Shown: positions 43,679 through 52,338 of the stretch, in pieces
How positions within the stretch are numbered: the first letter of the stretch is position 1
Layout: each line of letters starts with the position of its first letter
DNA from: Chloroflexi bacterium 54-19
GTDB lineage: Bacteria; Chloroflexota; Chloroflexia; Chloroheliales; Chloroheliaceae
Length of the DNA stretch: 62,068 nucleotides
NCBI GenBank assembly: GCA_001898225.1
Contig: MKTJ01000033.1
Span: 1-62,068 of the forward strand
Direction of reading: 5' to 3'
The notes under the pieces: generated by a model
Database searches by the model: none
The model's input: only the letters and a program-made list of their open reading frames with translations
What the model was told of the DNA's origin: nothing
Program-made: the position numbers and the translations under genes

Positions 43679-45046
43679 TTACTCAATACCGAGCAGGCTC
43701 CGGGCAGCTTTGCGGCCCTGGTTGACGCAGTCGGGAATACCGATGCCGTGATAGGGCGACCCGGCCAGGCGCAGCCATTGGGGAGTTTGCTGCCCTTCCA
43801 TTTCGGCCAGGCGGTCCAGGTGGCCGATTTTGTACTGGGGATTGGCCTGCCGCCAGCGGAAAATCCGCGTGATAACCGGTTCGGCCTCGATATGCATCAC
43901 CTGGCGCACCTCGGTTTTCGCCAGGGCCACTAAGGCCTCGTCGGACAAATCCACGTCGGCCTCGTGGCGGTGGCCGCCAAAAAAGACCCGCAGCAGGGCA
44001 TGCCCGGCGGGGGCGCGACCGAAAAGCTTGGTGCTGCTCCAGGTCGAAGCCAGCAGGTGGGTCGGCTCGGAGGCCGCGACCACGAAGCCAAAGCCGTCGA
44101 GCGGGCCGGGCAAATCGGCTTCTCGGTAGCCAAACGAGACCGTGGCCGAACTCAGGGTCGGGATTTCGGCTAAATTGGCGGCAAGGGCGGGCGCAAAGGA
44201 TTGGGTCAGGCGGGCGGCCTGGGCGGTAGGGACGGTTAGAATCACGGCCTCGGCCTCGATGGTTTCGCCGGAAGCCAGGCGAACGGTTTTGTCGGGGTCG
44301 AGGCGCTCCACCGGGCTATTCAGCCGGATGTTGTCGCCCAGTTTAGCCGCCAGCCCTTCAACCATTTCGTAGACGCCGTTTTTGAGCGAGACAAAGGTGG
44401 TGGGCGGCTGGCCCGGCAGAGTTGGGCGCGGCTTGATTTCGGTCTGGCGGGTCGGGAGGGTTACGTTGCCATAGAGCCGTTCTTTTTCGAGATAATCGGG
44501 GTAGCTGGCCCGCATGCTCAGGATTTCGGGGTCGGCGGTATGAATCCCGGCCATAAGCGGTTCGCCCAGCACTTCGAGGGCTTCCTCACCAAAGCGGCGG
44601 CGCACAAACGAGGCTAAACTTTCATCGGAGCCGGTCCAACCGCCCGGAATTTCCGGTTCTTCCAGCATGCGCCGTTTCCCCGCTTCCGAAAGAAGGTCCG
44701 AGGCCAGCAAACCGTCCGGGTCAACCGGGACCAGCAGGCGCATTCCCTGCGGCATGAAGTTAAGCTTTCCATCTTTCAGGACGTAGACCTTGCGGTTGTG
44801 GTCGTTGGTGCCGATAAGGCGGTCGCCCAGGCCGATTTCACGGCACAACTGCCAGGCCCAGGGCTTGCCCACCAGGAACGAGTCGGCGGCCCCTTCGATG
44901 ATAAAACCGTCGGCGCGGTCGGTCTTGATTTTACCGCCCAGGCGGTCAGAGGCTTCGAGCAGGATAAAAGGAACTTCGCGTTGGTAGAGTTCCCAGGCGG
45001 CGGCGAGGCCCGTAATCCCCCCGCCGATGATAACAACCGGTTTCAT
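43679..45046 (-). CDS. hemY: Protoporphyrinogen/coproporphyrinogen oxidase HemY
   Basis: The 455-residue flavoprotein begins KPVVIIGGGITGLAAAWELYQR (FAD site), followed by LLEASDRLGGKIKTDRADGF and the family C-terminus with YHGIGIPDCVNQGRKAA. It oxidises a porphyrinogen to the porphyrin near the end of heme synthesis. The ATG at 45046 matches the conserved N-terminus; an open frame runs 52 codons further upstream into hemH but is not supported. Third gene of hemEHY, seven bases behind hemH. Confidence 0.93.
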   Translation of the reverse strand: MKPVVIIGGGITGLAAAWELYQREVPFILLEASDRLGGKIKTDRADGFIIEGAADSFLVGKPWAWQLCREIGLGDRLIGTNDHNRKVYVLKDGKLNFMPQGMRLLVPVDPDGLLASDLLSEAGKRRMLEEPEIPGGWTGSDESLASFVRRRFGEEALEVLGEPLMAGIHTADPEILSMRASYPDYLEKERLYGNVTLPTRQTEIKPRPTLPGQPPTTFVSLKNGVYEMVEGLAAKLGDNIRLNSPVERLDPDKTVRLASGETIEAEAVILTVPTAQAARLTQSFAPALAANLAEIPTLSSATVSFGYREADLPGPLDGFGFVVAASEPTHLLASTWSSTKLFGRAPAGHALLRVFFGGHRHEADVDLSDEALVALAKTEVRQVMHIEAEPVITRIFRWRQANPQYKIGHLDRLAEMEGQQTPQWLRLAGSPYHGIGIPDCVNQGRKAARSLLGIE

Positions 45047-45053
45047 AGCGTTA

Positions 45054-46031
45054 TTAACTTTCCGAAAAACTTTGCCAGCGGGCGCTGCGGGCGTGGACCA
45101 GGTCGGCCAGCGTCTCGATAAAGAGGGGGTCGAGGTTGAGGGCCGGGGGCCGTTCCAGCCGCACCCCAAGCTCACGGGCCAGCGCCTGGGCCTTGATGTC
45201 AATATCGTAAAGCATTTCGACGTGGTCGCTCACGAAGCCAACCGGCACGCTCACCAAATTTTTAAGACCGCGCCCGGCCAGGTTCGTGATGGTTTCCTCC
45301 AGGGGCGGGCCGAGCCAGGGTTCAGGGCTGCGCCCGGCGCTCTGGAAACTCCAGGTCCACTGCTCCGGGCTCAACCCGGCGGCCTCGGCTACCAGGCCCG
45401 CCGTTTCTAAAAGCTGGTCTTTGTAGGGGTCGCCCATGCGGATAATCCGCACCGGCAGGCTGTGGGCGCTCAGGATGACATGCACCTGGGACCGTTCCGC
45501 CTCCGGGAAACGTTCGATACCTTCGCGGACCCGGTTCGCCAGGGCTTCAATATATTTCGGGGCGGTGTTGTAGCTGTCCACGAAGTCAAACTCGATACTG
45601 CCCCGGTTCAGGGCCAGGCCCTGCCGAACCCGCTCCTGGTATTTGGCAATACTAAAACTGCTGTAGTGGGGGGCCAGGACGATACCGACCGCCTGCCGGA
45701 TACCATCGTCGAGCATGGCCCGGACGGTGTCCTCAATCCAGGGCGACCAGTGGCGCATCCCCAGGTAGACTTTGTACTGGGGGCGAGGGGCCTCCCCGTT
45801 GAGAAGGGTTTCGAGGGCGGCGGCTTGCTGCCGGGACATTTCCAAAAGAGGCGATTTGCCGCCGATTTGCCGGTAATTGTGGGTCATTTCATCGAGGACG
45901 GCCCGCGTGGTCGGGCGACCGCTCCGAATGTCGGCCAGGTAGCCGGGGAGTTCGTCCAGGCTGGCCGGGCCGCCATAGGCCATCAATAAAACCCCGACAG
46001 GTGGGGCTGCGTAATCGTTACTCATACTCAT
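45054..46031 (-). CDS. hemH: Ferrochelatase HemH
   Basis: The 325-residue protein has [47 protein letters not shown] with the catalytic His, [10 protein letters not shown] and [19 protein letters not shown] with the conserved Glu. It inserts ferrous iron into a porphyrin. It overlaps the end of hemE by four bases, so the genes are coupled. No iron-sulfur cysteines are evident in the C-terminus. Confidence 0.94.
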   Translation of the reverse strand: MSMSNDYAAPPVGVLLMAYGGPASLDELPGYLADIRSGRPTTRAVLDEMTHNYRQIGGKSPLLEMSRQQAAALETLLNGEAPRPQYKVYLGMRHWSPWIEDTVRAMLDDGIRQAVGIVLAPHYSSFSIAKYQERVRQGLALNRGSIEFDFVDSYNTAPKYIEALANRVREGIERFPEAERSQVHVILSAHSLPVRIIRMGDPYKDQLLETAGLVAEAAGLSPEQWTWSFQSAGRSPEPWLGPPLEETITNLAGRGLKNLVSVPVGFVSDHVEMLYDIDIKAQALARELGVRLERPPALNLDPLFIETLADLVHARSARWQSFSES

Positions 46032-47083
46032 AGGTTCACCTGTTCCAGCCGGGCGGTCTTTTCGTGGATATACTCGGCCAGGCGGGCGACCGTTTCGACC
46101 GGCGTACCGGGCAGGATGCCGTGTCCCAGGTTGAAGATGTGGCCGGGTCGCCCGCCCGCCTGGGCCAGGATTTCGTCGGCCTGGGCCTGGACTTCCCGCC
46201 AGGGCGCGAACAGCAACAACGGGTCGAGATTGCCCTGGATGGCCCGGTCGCTGCCGATGGTCTGCCAGGCCCGGTCGAGCCGGACCCGCCAGTCCACGCT
46301 TACCACGTCGCTGCCAAGGCGGGCGACCTCGTCGAGCATGGCGGAAGTGCCGGTGCTGAAATAAATCACCGGGACATTACTCTTTCTGGCATTTTCGATG
46401 AGCTGCCTGGTGTAGGGGGCGACATAGCGGTCGAAGTCGTAGGGGCTGAGCGCCCCGGCCCAGGAGTCGAAGATTTGCAGGGCCGACGCCCCGGCCTCGA
46501 CCTGCCGCGCCAGCAGGTCCGACAGCACCGTGACCAGTTTATCCATGAGGCGTTTCCAGGCGGCAGGCTCGGCGTACATCATCCCTTTGGTCCGCTCGTA
46601 GTTGCGGGAACCGCCCCCCTCGATGGCGTAACTGGCCAGGGTGAAGGGCGCGCCGCAAAACCCGATAAGCGGGATGCCGCGCGGGGTCAATTCGGCGGCG
46701 GTCAGGCGGATAGCTTCGAGGGCGAAAGGCAGCGCTTCGGCGGCGGCGGGCACGCCCAGCATGTCGATGTCGCGGGTGGTGCGGAGCGGGTTTTCGATGT
46801 GCGGGCCTTCTCCCTTGATAAAGTCGAGGTCGATACCCATCCCGATAAGGGGGGTCAGGATGTCGGCGAAGATAATGGCCGCGTCGAGTTGGAAGGCGTT
46901 AATTGGTTGCAGGGTGATGTCCCGGCTGACTTCAGGGTTGCGGATAGCCTCCAGCATGGACATGCGACCCCGGATTTCGCGGTACTCCGGCATATAGCGC
47001 CCGGCCTGACGCATGAACCAGACCGGCGTGGCGTCCACCGGCTCGCGGCGGCAGGCTTTTATAAATCGCGACTCGCTTAACAT
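46028..47083 (-). CDS. hemE: Uroporphyrinogen decarboxylase HemE
   Basis: This enzyme decarboxylates uroporphyrinogen III to coproporphyrinogen III. The 351-residue protein has [20 protein letters not shown] (substrate-binding Arg pair), [14 protein letters not shown] with the catalytic Asp, [16 protein letters not shown] and the terminal [12 protein letters not shown]. The ATG at 47083 is chosen; a GTG four codons upstream with GGGAG overlapping is nearly as good. First gene of hemEHY, transcribed away from an unknown membrane protein gene. Confidence 0.94.
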   Translation of the reverse strand: MLSESRFIKACRREPVDATPVWFMRQAGRYMPEYREIRGRMSMLEAIRNPEVSRDITLQPINAFQLDAAIIFADILTPLIGMGIDLDFIKGEGPHIENPLRTTRDIDMLGVPAAAEALPFALEAIRLTAAELTPRGIPLIGFCGAPFTLASYAIEGGGSRNYERTKGMMYAEPAAWKRLMDKLVTVLSDLLARQVEAGASALQIFDSWAGALSPYDFDRYVAPYTRQLIENARKSNVPVIYFSTGTSAMLDEVARLGSDVVSVDWRVRLDRAWQTIGSDRAIQGNLDPLLLFAPWREVQAQADEILAQAGGRPGHIFNLGHGILPGTPVETVARLAEYIHEKTARLEQVNL

Positions 47084-47271
47084 TACCCTTCTCACTCTCC
47101 CTCTTTTTAAATTAACCCGTTCCAGGGAAAGTATACCAGCCCCGGAAGTTAATTGGAAACCAGGGCAGGTGAAGGTTTGGTTAAATCACGAGGTCAGGCG
47201 AGCAGGGCCGGGTATCCCGTGGGGGTCTGGAGGGTTGGCTGTGCCTTAAATCACTTTTTGCAAACCAGGTG

Positions 47272-47299
47272 TTGACAAATCGGAAATAAAGGTTATACC
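47272..47299 (+). promoter_or_regulatory. Promoter of the polytopic membrane protein gene
   Basis: TTGACA (47272-47277), 16 nt and TATACC (47294-47299). The predicted start near 47306 leaves a 110-nt leader containing a GC-rich hairpin region at about 47365-47400. Nothing else is seen in the divergent gap 47084-47416. Confidence 0.6.
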
Positions 47300-47416
47300 T
47301 GTATCTATAACCAGTTATTTAGCACAATAAATAATTTTCTAAATAACTTTCTTCGTCAGGGTTAAGCGGCCGGGCCGGGACACCACCGGGACACCGGCAG
47401 ACAAAAGAGGCTTGTT

Positions 47417-48496
47417 ATGGCTGAAGCATATCAAAATTTTACGACCCCTTTTATCAAAGAGCCTTCTGCCGCCCGAAAACGCCCGCTTGACCGGGTCAGG
47501 CTGGAATGGCTGACCACGCCGCTGGCTGCCTGGACGGTTGGGGGTATTTTTCTGGACGGCTGGGCGCACGACCACGGCAAGACCGACGCCAGTTTCTTTA
47601 CCATCTGGCACGGCCTGCTTTACAGCGGGTTTGCGGTCCTGACGCTGGTTTTAGTAGCTGCGCTGTTTATCAACCATGGGGCCGGTTATTCCTGGAAGAA
47701 AGCCCTTCCGGCGGGCTATAACCTGTCGCTGGTGGGCGCGCTGGTCTTTGGCCTGGGCGGGGTGGGCGACATGATCTGGCATACTTTACTGGGGATTGAA
47801 GTCAGTACGGAAGCCTTGCTCAGTCCGACCCATCTAACCCTGGCCCTGGGCATCACCCTTCTGGCGACCGGGCCGTTAAGAGCAGCCTGGCGCGCCCTTA
47901 AAACGCGGAACCCAGGCTGGTTAAACCTGTTCCCGGCTTTTATAGCGCTCCTGCTGGTCTACAGCATGTTTAACTTTTTCACCCAGTACGCCCACCCCTT
48001 TGTAGACCTGGCGGGCGGCTCTTTACGCGATACCGGGCTCTACCGTGATACCTCTGACCGCTACCAGGTTTCGGCGGGGGTCGCCTCGATTCTGCTGCAA
48101 ACGGCCCTAATGATGGGTTTCACATTGCTGGCCCTGCGCCGCTGGAACTTGCCATTTGGCGCGCTCACCCTCCTTTATACCGTTAACGCGGCCCTGGTAG
48201 TGGTTTTCCGGGATAACTACAATCTTATCCCGGTGGCCCTGGTTACCGGGCTGGCCGCCGATGGGTTGCGGCTGGTTTTATTTTCAGCTAACCGGGAAAG
48301 TGAGGGGCGCTTGCGCCTGTTCGCTTTCCTGGTCCCGACAGTTATGTACGGGCTCTATTTTCTCGAAATCGCGCTGTTCGGTCAGGTTTTGTGGTCGGCG
48401 CCGTTATGGGGTGGTTCTATTTTCCTGGCTGGGGTGACCGGGCTGGTGGTAAGTTACCTGGTCTTTCAACCCGAAGCCGCCCGGCTTGAAGCCTGA
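47417..48496 (+). CDS. Unknown polytopic membrane protein with conserved His/Asp residues
   Basis: The 359-residue protein has about nine hydrophobic helices. Several helices or loops carry acidic and His residues: GIFLDGWAHDHGKTDASFFTIWHGLLY, GVGDMIWHTLLGIEVSTEALLSPTHLTLALG and FFTQYAHPF. Such intramembrane His/Asp clusters suggest metal or heme binding, but this is inference. The family is not recognised. It is divergent from hemEHY and starts with GAGG eight bases upstream of ATG. Confidence 0.7.
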   Translation: MAEAYQNFTTPFIKEPSAARKRPLDRVRLEWLTTPLAAWTVGGIFLDGWAHDHGKTDASFFTIWHGLLYSGFAVLTLVLVAALFINHGAGYSWKKALPAGYNLSLVGALVFGLGGVGDMIWHTLLGIEVSTEALLSPTHLTLALGITLLATGPLRAAWRALKTRNPGWLNLFPAFIALLLVYSMFNFFTQYAHPFVDLAGGSLRDTGLYRDTSDRYQVSAGVASILLQTALMMGFTLLALRRWNLPFGALTLLYTVNAALVVVFRDNYNLIPVALVTGLAADGLRLVLFSANRESEGRLRLFAFLVPTVMYGLYFLEIALFGQVLWSAPLWGGSIFLAGVTGLVVSYLVFQPEAARLEA

Positions 48497-48621
48497 GACC
48501 AGAAAAGAAAATAAAGGGCCGGGGAAAGATTAAACCCCAGCGAACTTCACCAGTTTCGCAAAGAGGTCGCCAGACATGCTGTCCCGTTCGAGCGAATAGA
48601 TTTCGCGGATAAAATGCGTGA

Positions 48622-48665
48622 GCAATAAAAACCGGGCAGCTTCTTCGAAAAAAGAAACTACCCGG
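48622..48665 (-). terminator. Terminator of the ohr-prxQ genes
   Basis: On the minus strand CCGGG..AGTTTCTTT and AAGAAGCT..CCCGG form a long hairpin followed by TTTTTATT. Confidence 0.78.
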
Positions 48666-48688
48666 CCTTATTTATTGCAGGAAAAAGG

Positions 48689-49141
48689 TTAGTCCTGGCT
48701 GACCGCCGTGGGGACTGCCGCCGGTTCCTCGATGATGAGGTTCACGTCAATGTTGCCCCGCGTGGCGTTGGAGTAAGGGCAGACCTGGTGCGCGGTAGCG
48801 ACTAACGCTTCAGCGTCGTCCCGGCTCACGCCCTGCAACCGGATGCGCATTGTCACGCTCAGGCCAAAACCGCCGCTCCCGTTCGGGCCGATACCGACCT
48901 GCGAGGTAATCGAACTGCCTTCAAAAGGAATCTTCAGGCGGCGGGCCGAACCCTGCAAGGCGCTTTCGAAACAGGCCGCGTAACCTGCCGCGAACAACTG
49001 CTCCGGGTTGGTTCCGGCAGCCCCGCTCCCGCCCATTTCCGCCGGGATAGCCAGCTTAACATCCAGGTTGCCATCCGAAGAACGCGCCTGGCCTTCCCGC
49101 CCGCCCGCTACGGTCGCTTCGGCAGTGTAGAGAATTTTCAC
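48689..49141 (-). CDS. ohr: Organic hydroperoxide resistance protein Ohr
   Basis: The 150-residue OsmC-fold thiol peroxidase has its two catalytic cysteines in AAGYAACFESAL (Cys57) and HQVCPYSNATRGNI (Cys121), the Ohr-type pattern. It reduces lipid and organic peroxides using lipoylated proteins. The start is GTG with AAGGAG seven bases ahead. The gene lies 54 bases downstream of a PrxQ gene and across the divergent region from ohrR, so it belongs to that regulon. Confidence 0.93.
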   Translation of the reverse strand: MKILYTAEATVAGGREGQARSSDGNLDVKLAIPAEMGGSGAAGTNPEQLFAAGYAACFESALQGSARRLKIPFEGSSITSQVGIGPNGSGGFGLSVTMRIRLQGVSRDDAEALVATAHQVCPYSNATRGNIDVNLIIEEPAAVPTAVSQD

Positions 49142-49195
49142 GATAGAGCTCCTTAATAGATAAAATCCCCGTTCCGAGATTGAGCAGGTTATAAA

Positions 49196-49663
49196 TTAGC
49201 CCTTCAAAATTCTGAGGGCTTCCTCGACGTGTTTGGTCGCGCCAAACTGCGAGTTAAAGATGTGGCGGACAATACCGTCTTTATCAATGACATAGGTGAC
49301 CCGGCCCGGCAGGAGGCCAAAGGTGGTGGGAACGCCATAGAGCTTGCGGACCGAACCGCCCTGGTCACTCAAAAGGACGAAAGGCAGGGCGTGTTTGTCG
49401 GCAAAACCCTGGTGGCTGTCGCTGCTGTCGGAACTGACGCCGATAACCTCGGCCCCGGCTTCTTTGAAAACATCGTAGCTGTCGCGGAAGGAGCAGGCTT
49501 CGGCGGTGCAGCCGGGGGTATTGTCTTTGGGATAGAAATAAAGGACCACCGCGCTCCGGCCTTTATAGTCGCTCAGTTTAACCGGCTTGCCCTGGGAGTT
49601 AGGTAGAGTAAAATCGGGGGCGGACGCGCCCACCTCTACCTTGTTTGTGCTACTGGTTGGCAT
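49196..49663 (-). CDS. bcp: Peroxiredoxin Q/Bcp thiol peroxidase
   Basis: The 155-residue AhpC/TSA-family protein has VGASAPDFTLPNSQGKPVKLSDYKG and the PrxQ active site NTPGCTAEACSFRD, with peroxidatic Cys52 and resolving Cys57. It reduces hydroperoxides with thioredoxin. The ATG at 49663 is seven bases behind AAAGGA; an in-frame GTG seven codons upstream is less likely. It is divergent from ohrR with two palindromes between, so OhrR control is likely. Confidence 0.92.
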   Translation of the reverse strand: MPTSSTNKVEVGASAPDFTLPNSQGKPVKLSDYKGRSAVVLYFYPKDNTPGCTAEACSFRDSYDVFKEAGAEVIGVSSDSSDSHQGFADKHALPFVLLSDQGGSVRKLYGVPTTFGLLPGRVTYVIDKDGIVRHIFNSQFGATKHVEEALRILKG

Positions 49664-49771
49664 AAACCATTCCTTTCTGTTCACCTCAATTTTCTTGAAT
49701 AATTGCTTCTCTCAAAAGTCTTTCAAAACTCACTTAAAAGAATTCTCGATTCGAAAGAGCAAATCTGATTT

Positions 49772-49843
49772 ATATTGTGTGCAATACAATATCACAAAAT
49801 TTATTAAAGGTCAATACAATTGCTTGCAATAATATGGTATAAT
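49772..49843. promoter_or_regulatory. OhrR-type operators and ohrR promoter
   Basis: ATATTGT-N7-ACAATAT (49772-49792) and ATTGC-TT-GCAAT (49819-49830, embedded in TACAATTGCTTGCAATAATA) are two related palindromes in the divergent region. TATAAT at 49838-49843 is a consensus -10 for ohrR. Further downstream ACACCAGTG is directly repeated (49893-49914) in the leader. Confidence 0.6.
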
Positions 49844-49939
49844 AGGTAAAATTTTGATGAGTAACGTTAATAAAAGGGTAGCAACAAATAGTACACCAGT
49901 GTATTACACCAGTGAGTGGTATTGAGGTAGAGGAGTTTT

Positions 49940-50404
49940 ATGACTGACTTGGAACTGGTCCGGCAAGAGGGCATGAAGATTGATAATATGCTCTGCTTTG
50001 CCCTTTACGCGGCTTCGCGGACGGCAGTGGAATCTTACCGTCCTTTCCTGGATAAACTGGACCTGACTTATCCGCAATATTTGACCTTGTTGTTGTTGTG
50101 GGAGCGCGAACCCCGGACGGTCAAGGAAATCGGGCAGGCCCTCTATCTCGATTCGGGCACGCTTTCGCCGCTGCTGAAACGGCTGGAGAAAAAGGGGCTT
50201 ATCTCCCGCCAGCGCGATACCGGGGACGAACGCCAGGTGAACATTACCCTGACCGAGGCCGGGTGGGCCATGAAAGAGCAGGTCAGGGACTTGCCGGAAA
50301 CGTTGTTCTGCCAGATTGGCTGGCCTATCGAAGATTTTGCCTCGCTAATCGAACGGCTGCACAGCCTGACCGGGCGCATCCTGGACTCTCAATCGAAGAA
50401 TTAA
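49940..50404 (+). CDS. ohrR: OhrR peroxide-sensing MarR regulator (2-Cys type)
   Basis: The 154-residue MarR-fold protein has the OhrR sensor signature [11 protein letters not shown] with the reactive Cys19, and a second cysteine at 124 (LFCQIGW). The 105-residue spacing is the same as between Cys22 and Cys127 of Xanthomonas OhrR, so a disulfide-switched 2-Cys mechanism is likely. The winged helix includes [23 protein letters not shown] and [19 protein letters not shown] precedes the ATG. It should repress prxQ-ohr and itself until oxidised. The stop is followed directly by a heptad array. Confidence 0.92.
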   Translation: MTDLELVRQEGMKIDNMLCFALYAASRTAVESYRPFLDKLDLTYPQYLTLLLLWEREPRTVKEIGQALYLDSGTLSPLLKRLEKKGLISRQRDTGDERQVNITLTEAGWAMKEQVRDLPETLFCQIGWPIEDFASLIERLHSLTGRILDSQSKN

Positions 50405-50682
50405 GGGGGCAGTAGGCAGAGGGCAGAGGGCAGAGGGCAGAGGGCAGTAGGCAGAAGTCAGAGGGCAGTAGGCAGTATATAGCTTTGGTAAAACTGGTCC
50501 TGAAATTTGACTTCTTCCAACCTCAACTAACAATTTTTTTACTAAAAACTAAAAACTAAAAACTAAAAACTAAAAACTAAAAACTAAAAACTAAAAACTG
50601 CCCTCTGACTTCTGCCCTCTGACTTCTGCCCTCTGACTTCTGCCCTCTGACTTCTGCCCTCTGACTTCTGCCCTCTGACTAT
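50405..50682. repeat. Composite heptad element, copy 1
   Basis: Order on the plus strand: purine heptads (AGGGCAG, AGGCAGT) to about 50474; a core of about 75 bases (starting AGTATATAGCTTTGGTAAAA, 50475-50550); eight tandem ACTAAAA units; then five 14-base units (CTGCCCTCTGACTT). The last unit supplies the TAG stop of the cupredoxin gene. The core recurs inverted at 57393-57470. Confidence 0.88.
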
Positions 50683-51272
50683 TGGACGATAATCTTGCCC
50701 TTCATAAAGGGGTGGGGTTCACAGTGGTAGCTGTACGTCCCGGCCTTGTCGAAGGTAAATTCAAAGGTCTTGCCCTGGTCAATCAGGGGCGACTTTAGGG
50801 GTCCGCCCGAATCATCGCTGGTAACGGTGTGCCCGACGCTATCTTTATTGGTCCAGATAACCTTGGTGCCGACCGGGATGGTCAGGGTATCGGGCATAAA
50901 ACTAAAATTGTCAATATTAATTTCCATCGTCTTGCTATTGCTTGACCCGGACCCGCTAGTCATCGCGGCAGTCGTCATAGCGGTAGAGGTAGTCATAGCA
51001 GCGGAAGTGGTCATGGCGGGCATGCTCGTCATCGCGGCCATGGTGGTAGCGGCAGGAGTGGTCATGGCAGCCATGCTCGTCATGGCGGCAGTCGTCATCG
51101 AAGCCGGGGTTGTCATCGCGGCCATCGTGGTCATCGCCGCCGTGGTCATGGCGGCGCTCGTAGTGGGGGCCGCGGCTGGCCCGGTTGTAGCGGTATTGTC
51201 ACCGCAAGCGGCCAGGGTCACGGTTAGCAGCAGCAAAATTGCCACGAAACTCAATTTCATATTCATTTTCAT
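50679..51272 (-). CDS. Cupredoxin lipoprotein with Met/Thr-rich repeat linker
   Basis: The 197-residue protein has a lipobox LAAC (Cys23), then residues 38-106 made of about eleven (A/S)MT(T/S) units with some fifteen methionines. The C-terminal plastocyanin-like domain (112-197) has type 1 copper ligands His148 (VGHTV), Cys184, His187 and Met190 (YHCEPHPFM). It should carry electrons or copper at the outer membrane face. The Met-rich linker may bind Cu(I) (inference). GAGGA lies ahead of the ATG. A perfect palindrome is just upstream. Confidence 0.88.
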   Translation of the reverse strand: MKMNMKLSFVAILLLLTVTLAACGDNTATTGPAAAPTTSAAMTTAAMTTMAAMTTPASMTTAAMTSMAAMTTPAATTMAAMTSMPAMTTSAAMTTSTAMTTAAMTSGSGSSNSKTMEINIDNFSFMPDTLTIPVGTKVIWTNKDSVGHTVTSDDSGGPLKSPLIDQGKTFEFTFDKAGTYSYHCEPHPFMKGKIIVQ

Positions 51273-51288
51273 AATTGCTCGTTCCTCG

Positions 51289-51309
51289 TTTAACCTGATT
51301 CAGGTTAAA
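51289..51309. promoter_or_regulatory. Palindrome upstream of the cupredoxin gene
   Basis: TTTAACCTG-ATT-CAGGTTAAA is a perfect 9-bp inverted repeat ending 17 bases upstream of the start codon, where it could overlap the transcription start. It looks like a repressor or metal-regulator site. Confidence 0.5.
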
Positions 51310-51317
51310 TAATTTTC

Positions 51318-51347
51318 AATAAAAAAGCCAGTCCAGGGCTGGCTTTT
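51318..51347 (-). terminator. Terminator of the exported ferritin-like gene
   Basis: AAAAGCCAG (51323-51331) pairs with CTGGCTTTT (51339-51347). On the minus strand the hairpin is followed by TTTTTTATTG. Confidence 0.78.
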
Positions 51348-51435
51348 CAAACCTGAAATATTGTTGGAGAAGGCGCGGGAAGCCTCTTTAATAATGAAAC
51401 TTCTAAAGAAGCCGCCCGCGCAACCGTGGGGAAAA

Positions 51436-52269
51436 TTACTCCTCGCCGGATTTTTCGGTGGTGGTGGCGGGTTGAGCCGGTTTGCGGCGAGTTACCGCGT
51501 AAGCCGCGCCCGCGACTGCCGCCGCCAGACCGAGAATCCCGGCCCCGGTCAGGTCCGCACCCTGCTGGGTGGAAGTGCCGCCCGCGCCGGTCGCCGGGGC
51601 ACCCGAAGGCATGGTGGTGCCGCCGCCCTGCCCGCCGGTCGAAGCGCCCAGGAGCGAGTTAGCGGTCGCCTGGACCTGGTCGAAAGGCGTGCCGGTCACG
51701 AAGGCCGAAGGAATCGGGTCTTTCTGGAGGGCCGAGCTTAAAATCGCCACGTGGGTCGCTTCCACGCCGACGATGCTGGCCGCCGCAACCGCCAGGTCGC
51801 GGTTCGAGAACTTACCGGAGGAAGTGTAGTAAGCGCCGACTGCCGCCGACTCAAGGGCCAGGGCAAAGTTCAAAATATCGGTCTGGTTCTTGAAGGCCGG
51901 GAAGTTAATCTTGGTCGGGATGGCCGGGACTTCCCCTTTGACGCTCTCGATGGCCGCTTTAAGGGCGTTCGCGTGGTCCTGGTGCTGCCCGGCGAACTTG
52001 GTGCCGACCGCCGCGACATCAGCGCTCAAAAGACCGCTCCCCGCCGCCGTCTTGTAGGCGGTTACGGCCACGTTTTCGAGGGTGTAGGCAAACTGCAAAG
52101 TCTTCAAGTCGTCCCCGGCGGTCTGGGCGGCGGCTACCCCGAAGGTCAGCCCTTCCCCGATAATTCCCATCGCCATCACACCGCCACCAATCATGCCGAC
52201 CCGCTTGAGGAATTTGCGGCGGGAATGGGTGTTTGTTAAACCTTTATAAGCTAATTCTTCGAGTGACAT
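51436..52269 (-). CDS. TAT-exported ferritin-like domain protein
   Basis: The 277-residue protein has a twin-arginine signal (SRRKFLKRVGMIGGGVMAMG), then a ferritin-like four-helix domain (Ferritin_2 type): QFAYTLENVAVTAYKTAAG, KFAGQHQDHANALKAAIE, ALALESAAVGAYYTS and VGVEATHVAILSSAL, with Glu and His at the expected metal positions. A Gly/Thr-rich spacer leads to a C-terminal membrane helix and basic tail (AGILGLAAAVAGAAYAVTRRK), so it is anchored outside. AAGGAG nine bases before ATG 52269 decides the start. Paralogous to the next gene. Confidence 0.87.
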   Translation of the reverse strand: MSLEELAYKGLTNTHSRRKFLKRVGMIGGGVMAMGIIGEGLTFGVAAAQTAGDDLKTLQFAYTLENVAVTAYKTAAGSGLLSADVAAVGTKFAGQHQDHANALKAAIESVKGEVPAIPTKINFPAFKNQTDILNFALALESAAVGAYYTSSGKFSNRDLAVAAASIVGVEATHVAILSSALQKDPIPSAFVTGTPFDQVQATANSLLGASTGGQGGGTTMPSGAPATGAGGTSTQQGADLTGAGILGLAAAVAGAAYAVTRRKPAQPATTTEKSGEE

Positions 52270-52338
52270 TATCAAAATCTCCTTATCTTTTCCGATTCTG
52301 CAAAACTCCCGTTATCGCTCAAACACCGTTGCTAATTG

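Noticed and set aside
45047..45202. N-terminal extension of hemY by 52 codons
   Set aside because: The extension lies inside hemH in another frame, and the conserved FAD-binding start MKPVVIIGGG begins at 45046.
46064..47080. 338-codon open frame on the plus strand
   Set aside because: It is the shadow of hemE, whose motifs are unmistakable on the other strand.
50521..50680. Possible CRISPR or minisatellite array
   Set aside because: The units are 7 or 14 bases and directly tandem, with no unique spacers and no cas genes nearby. They belong to the heptad family.
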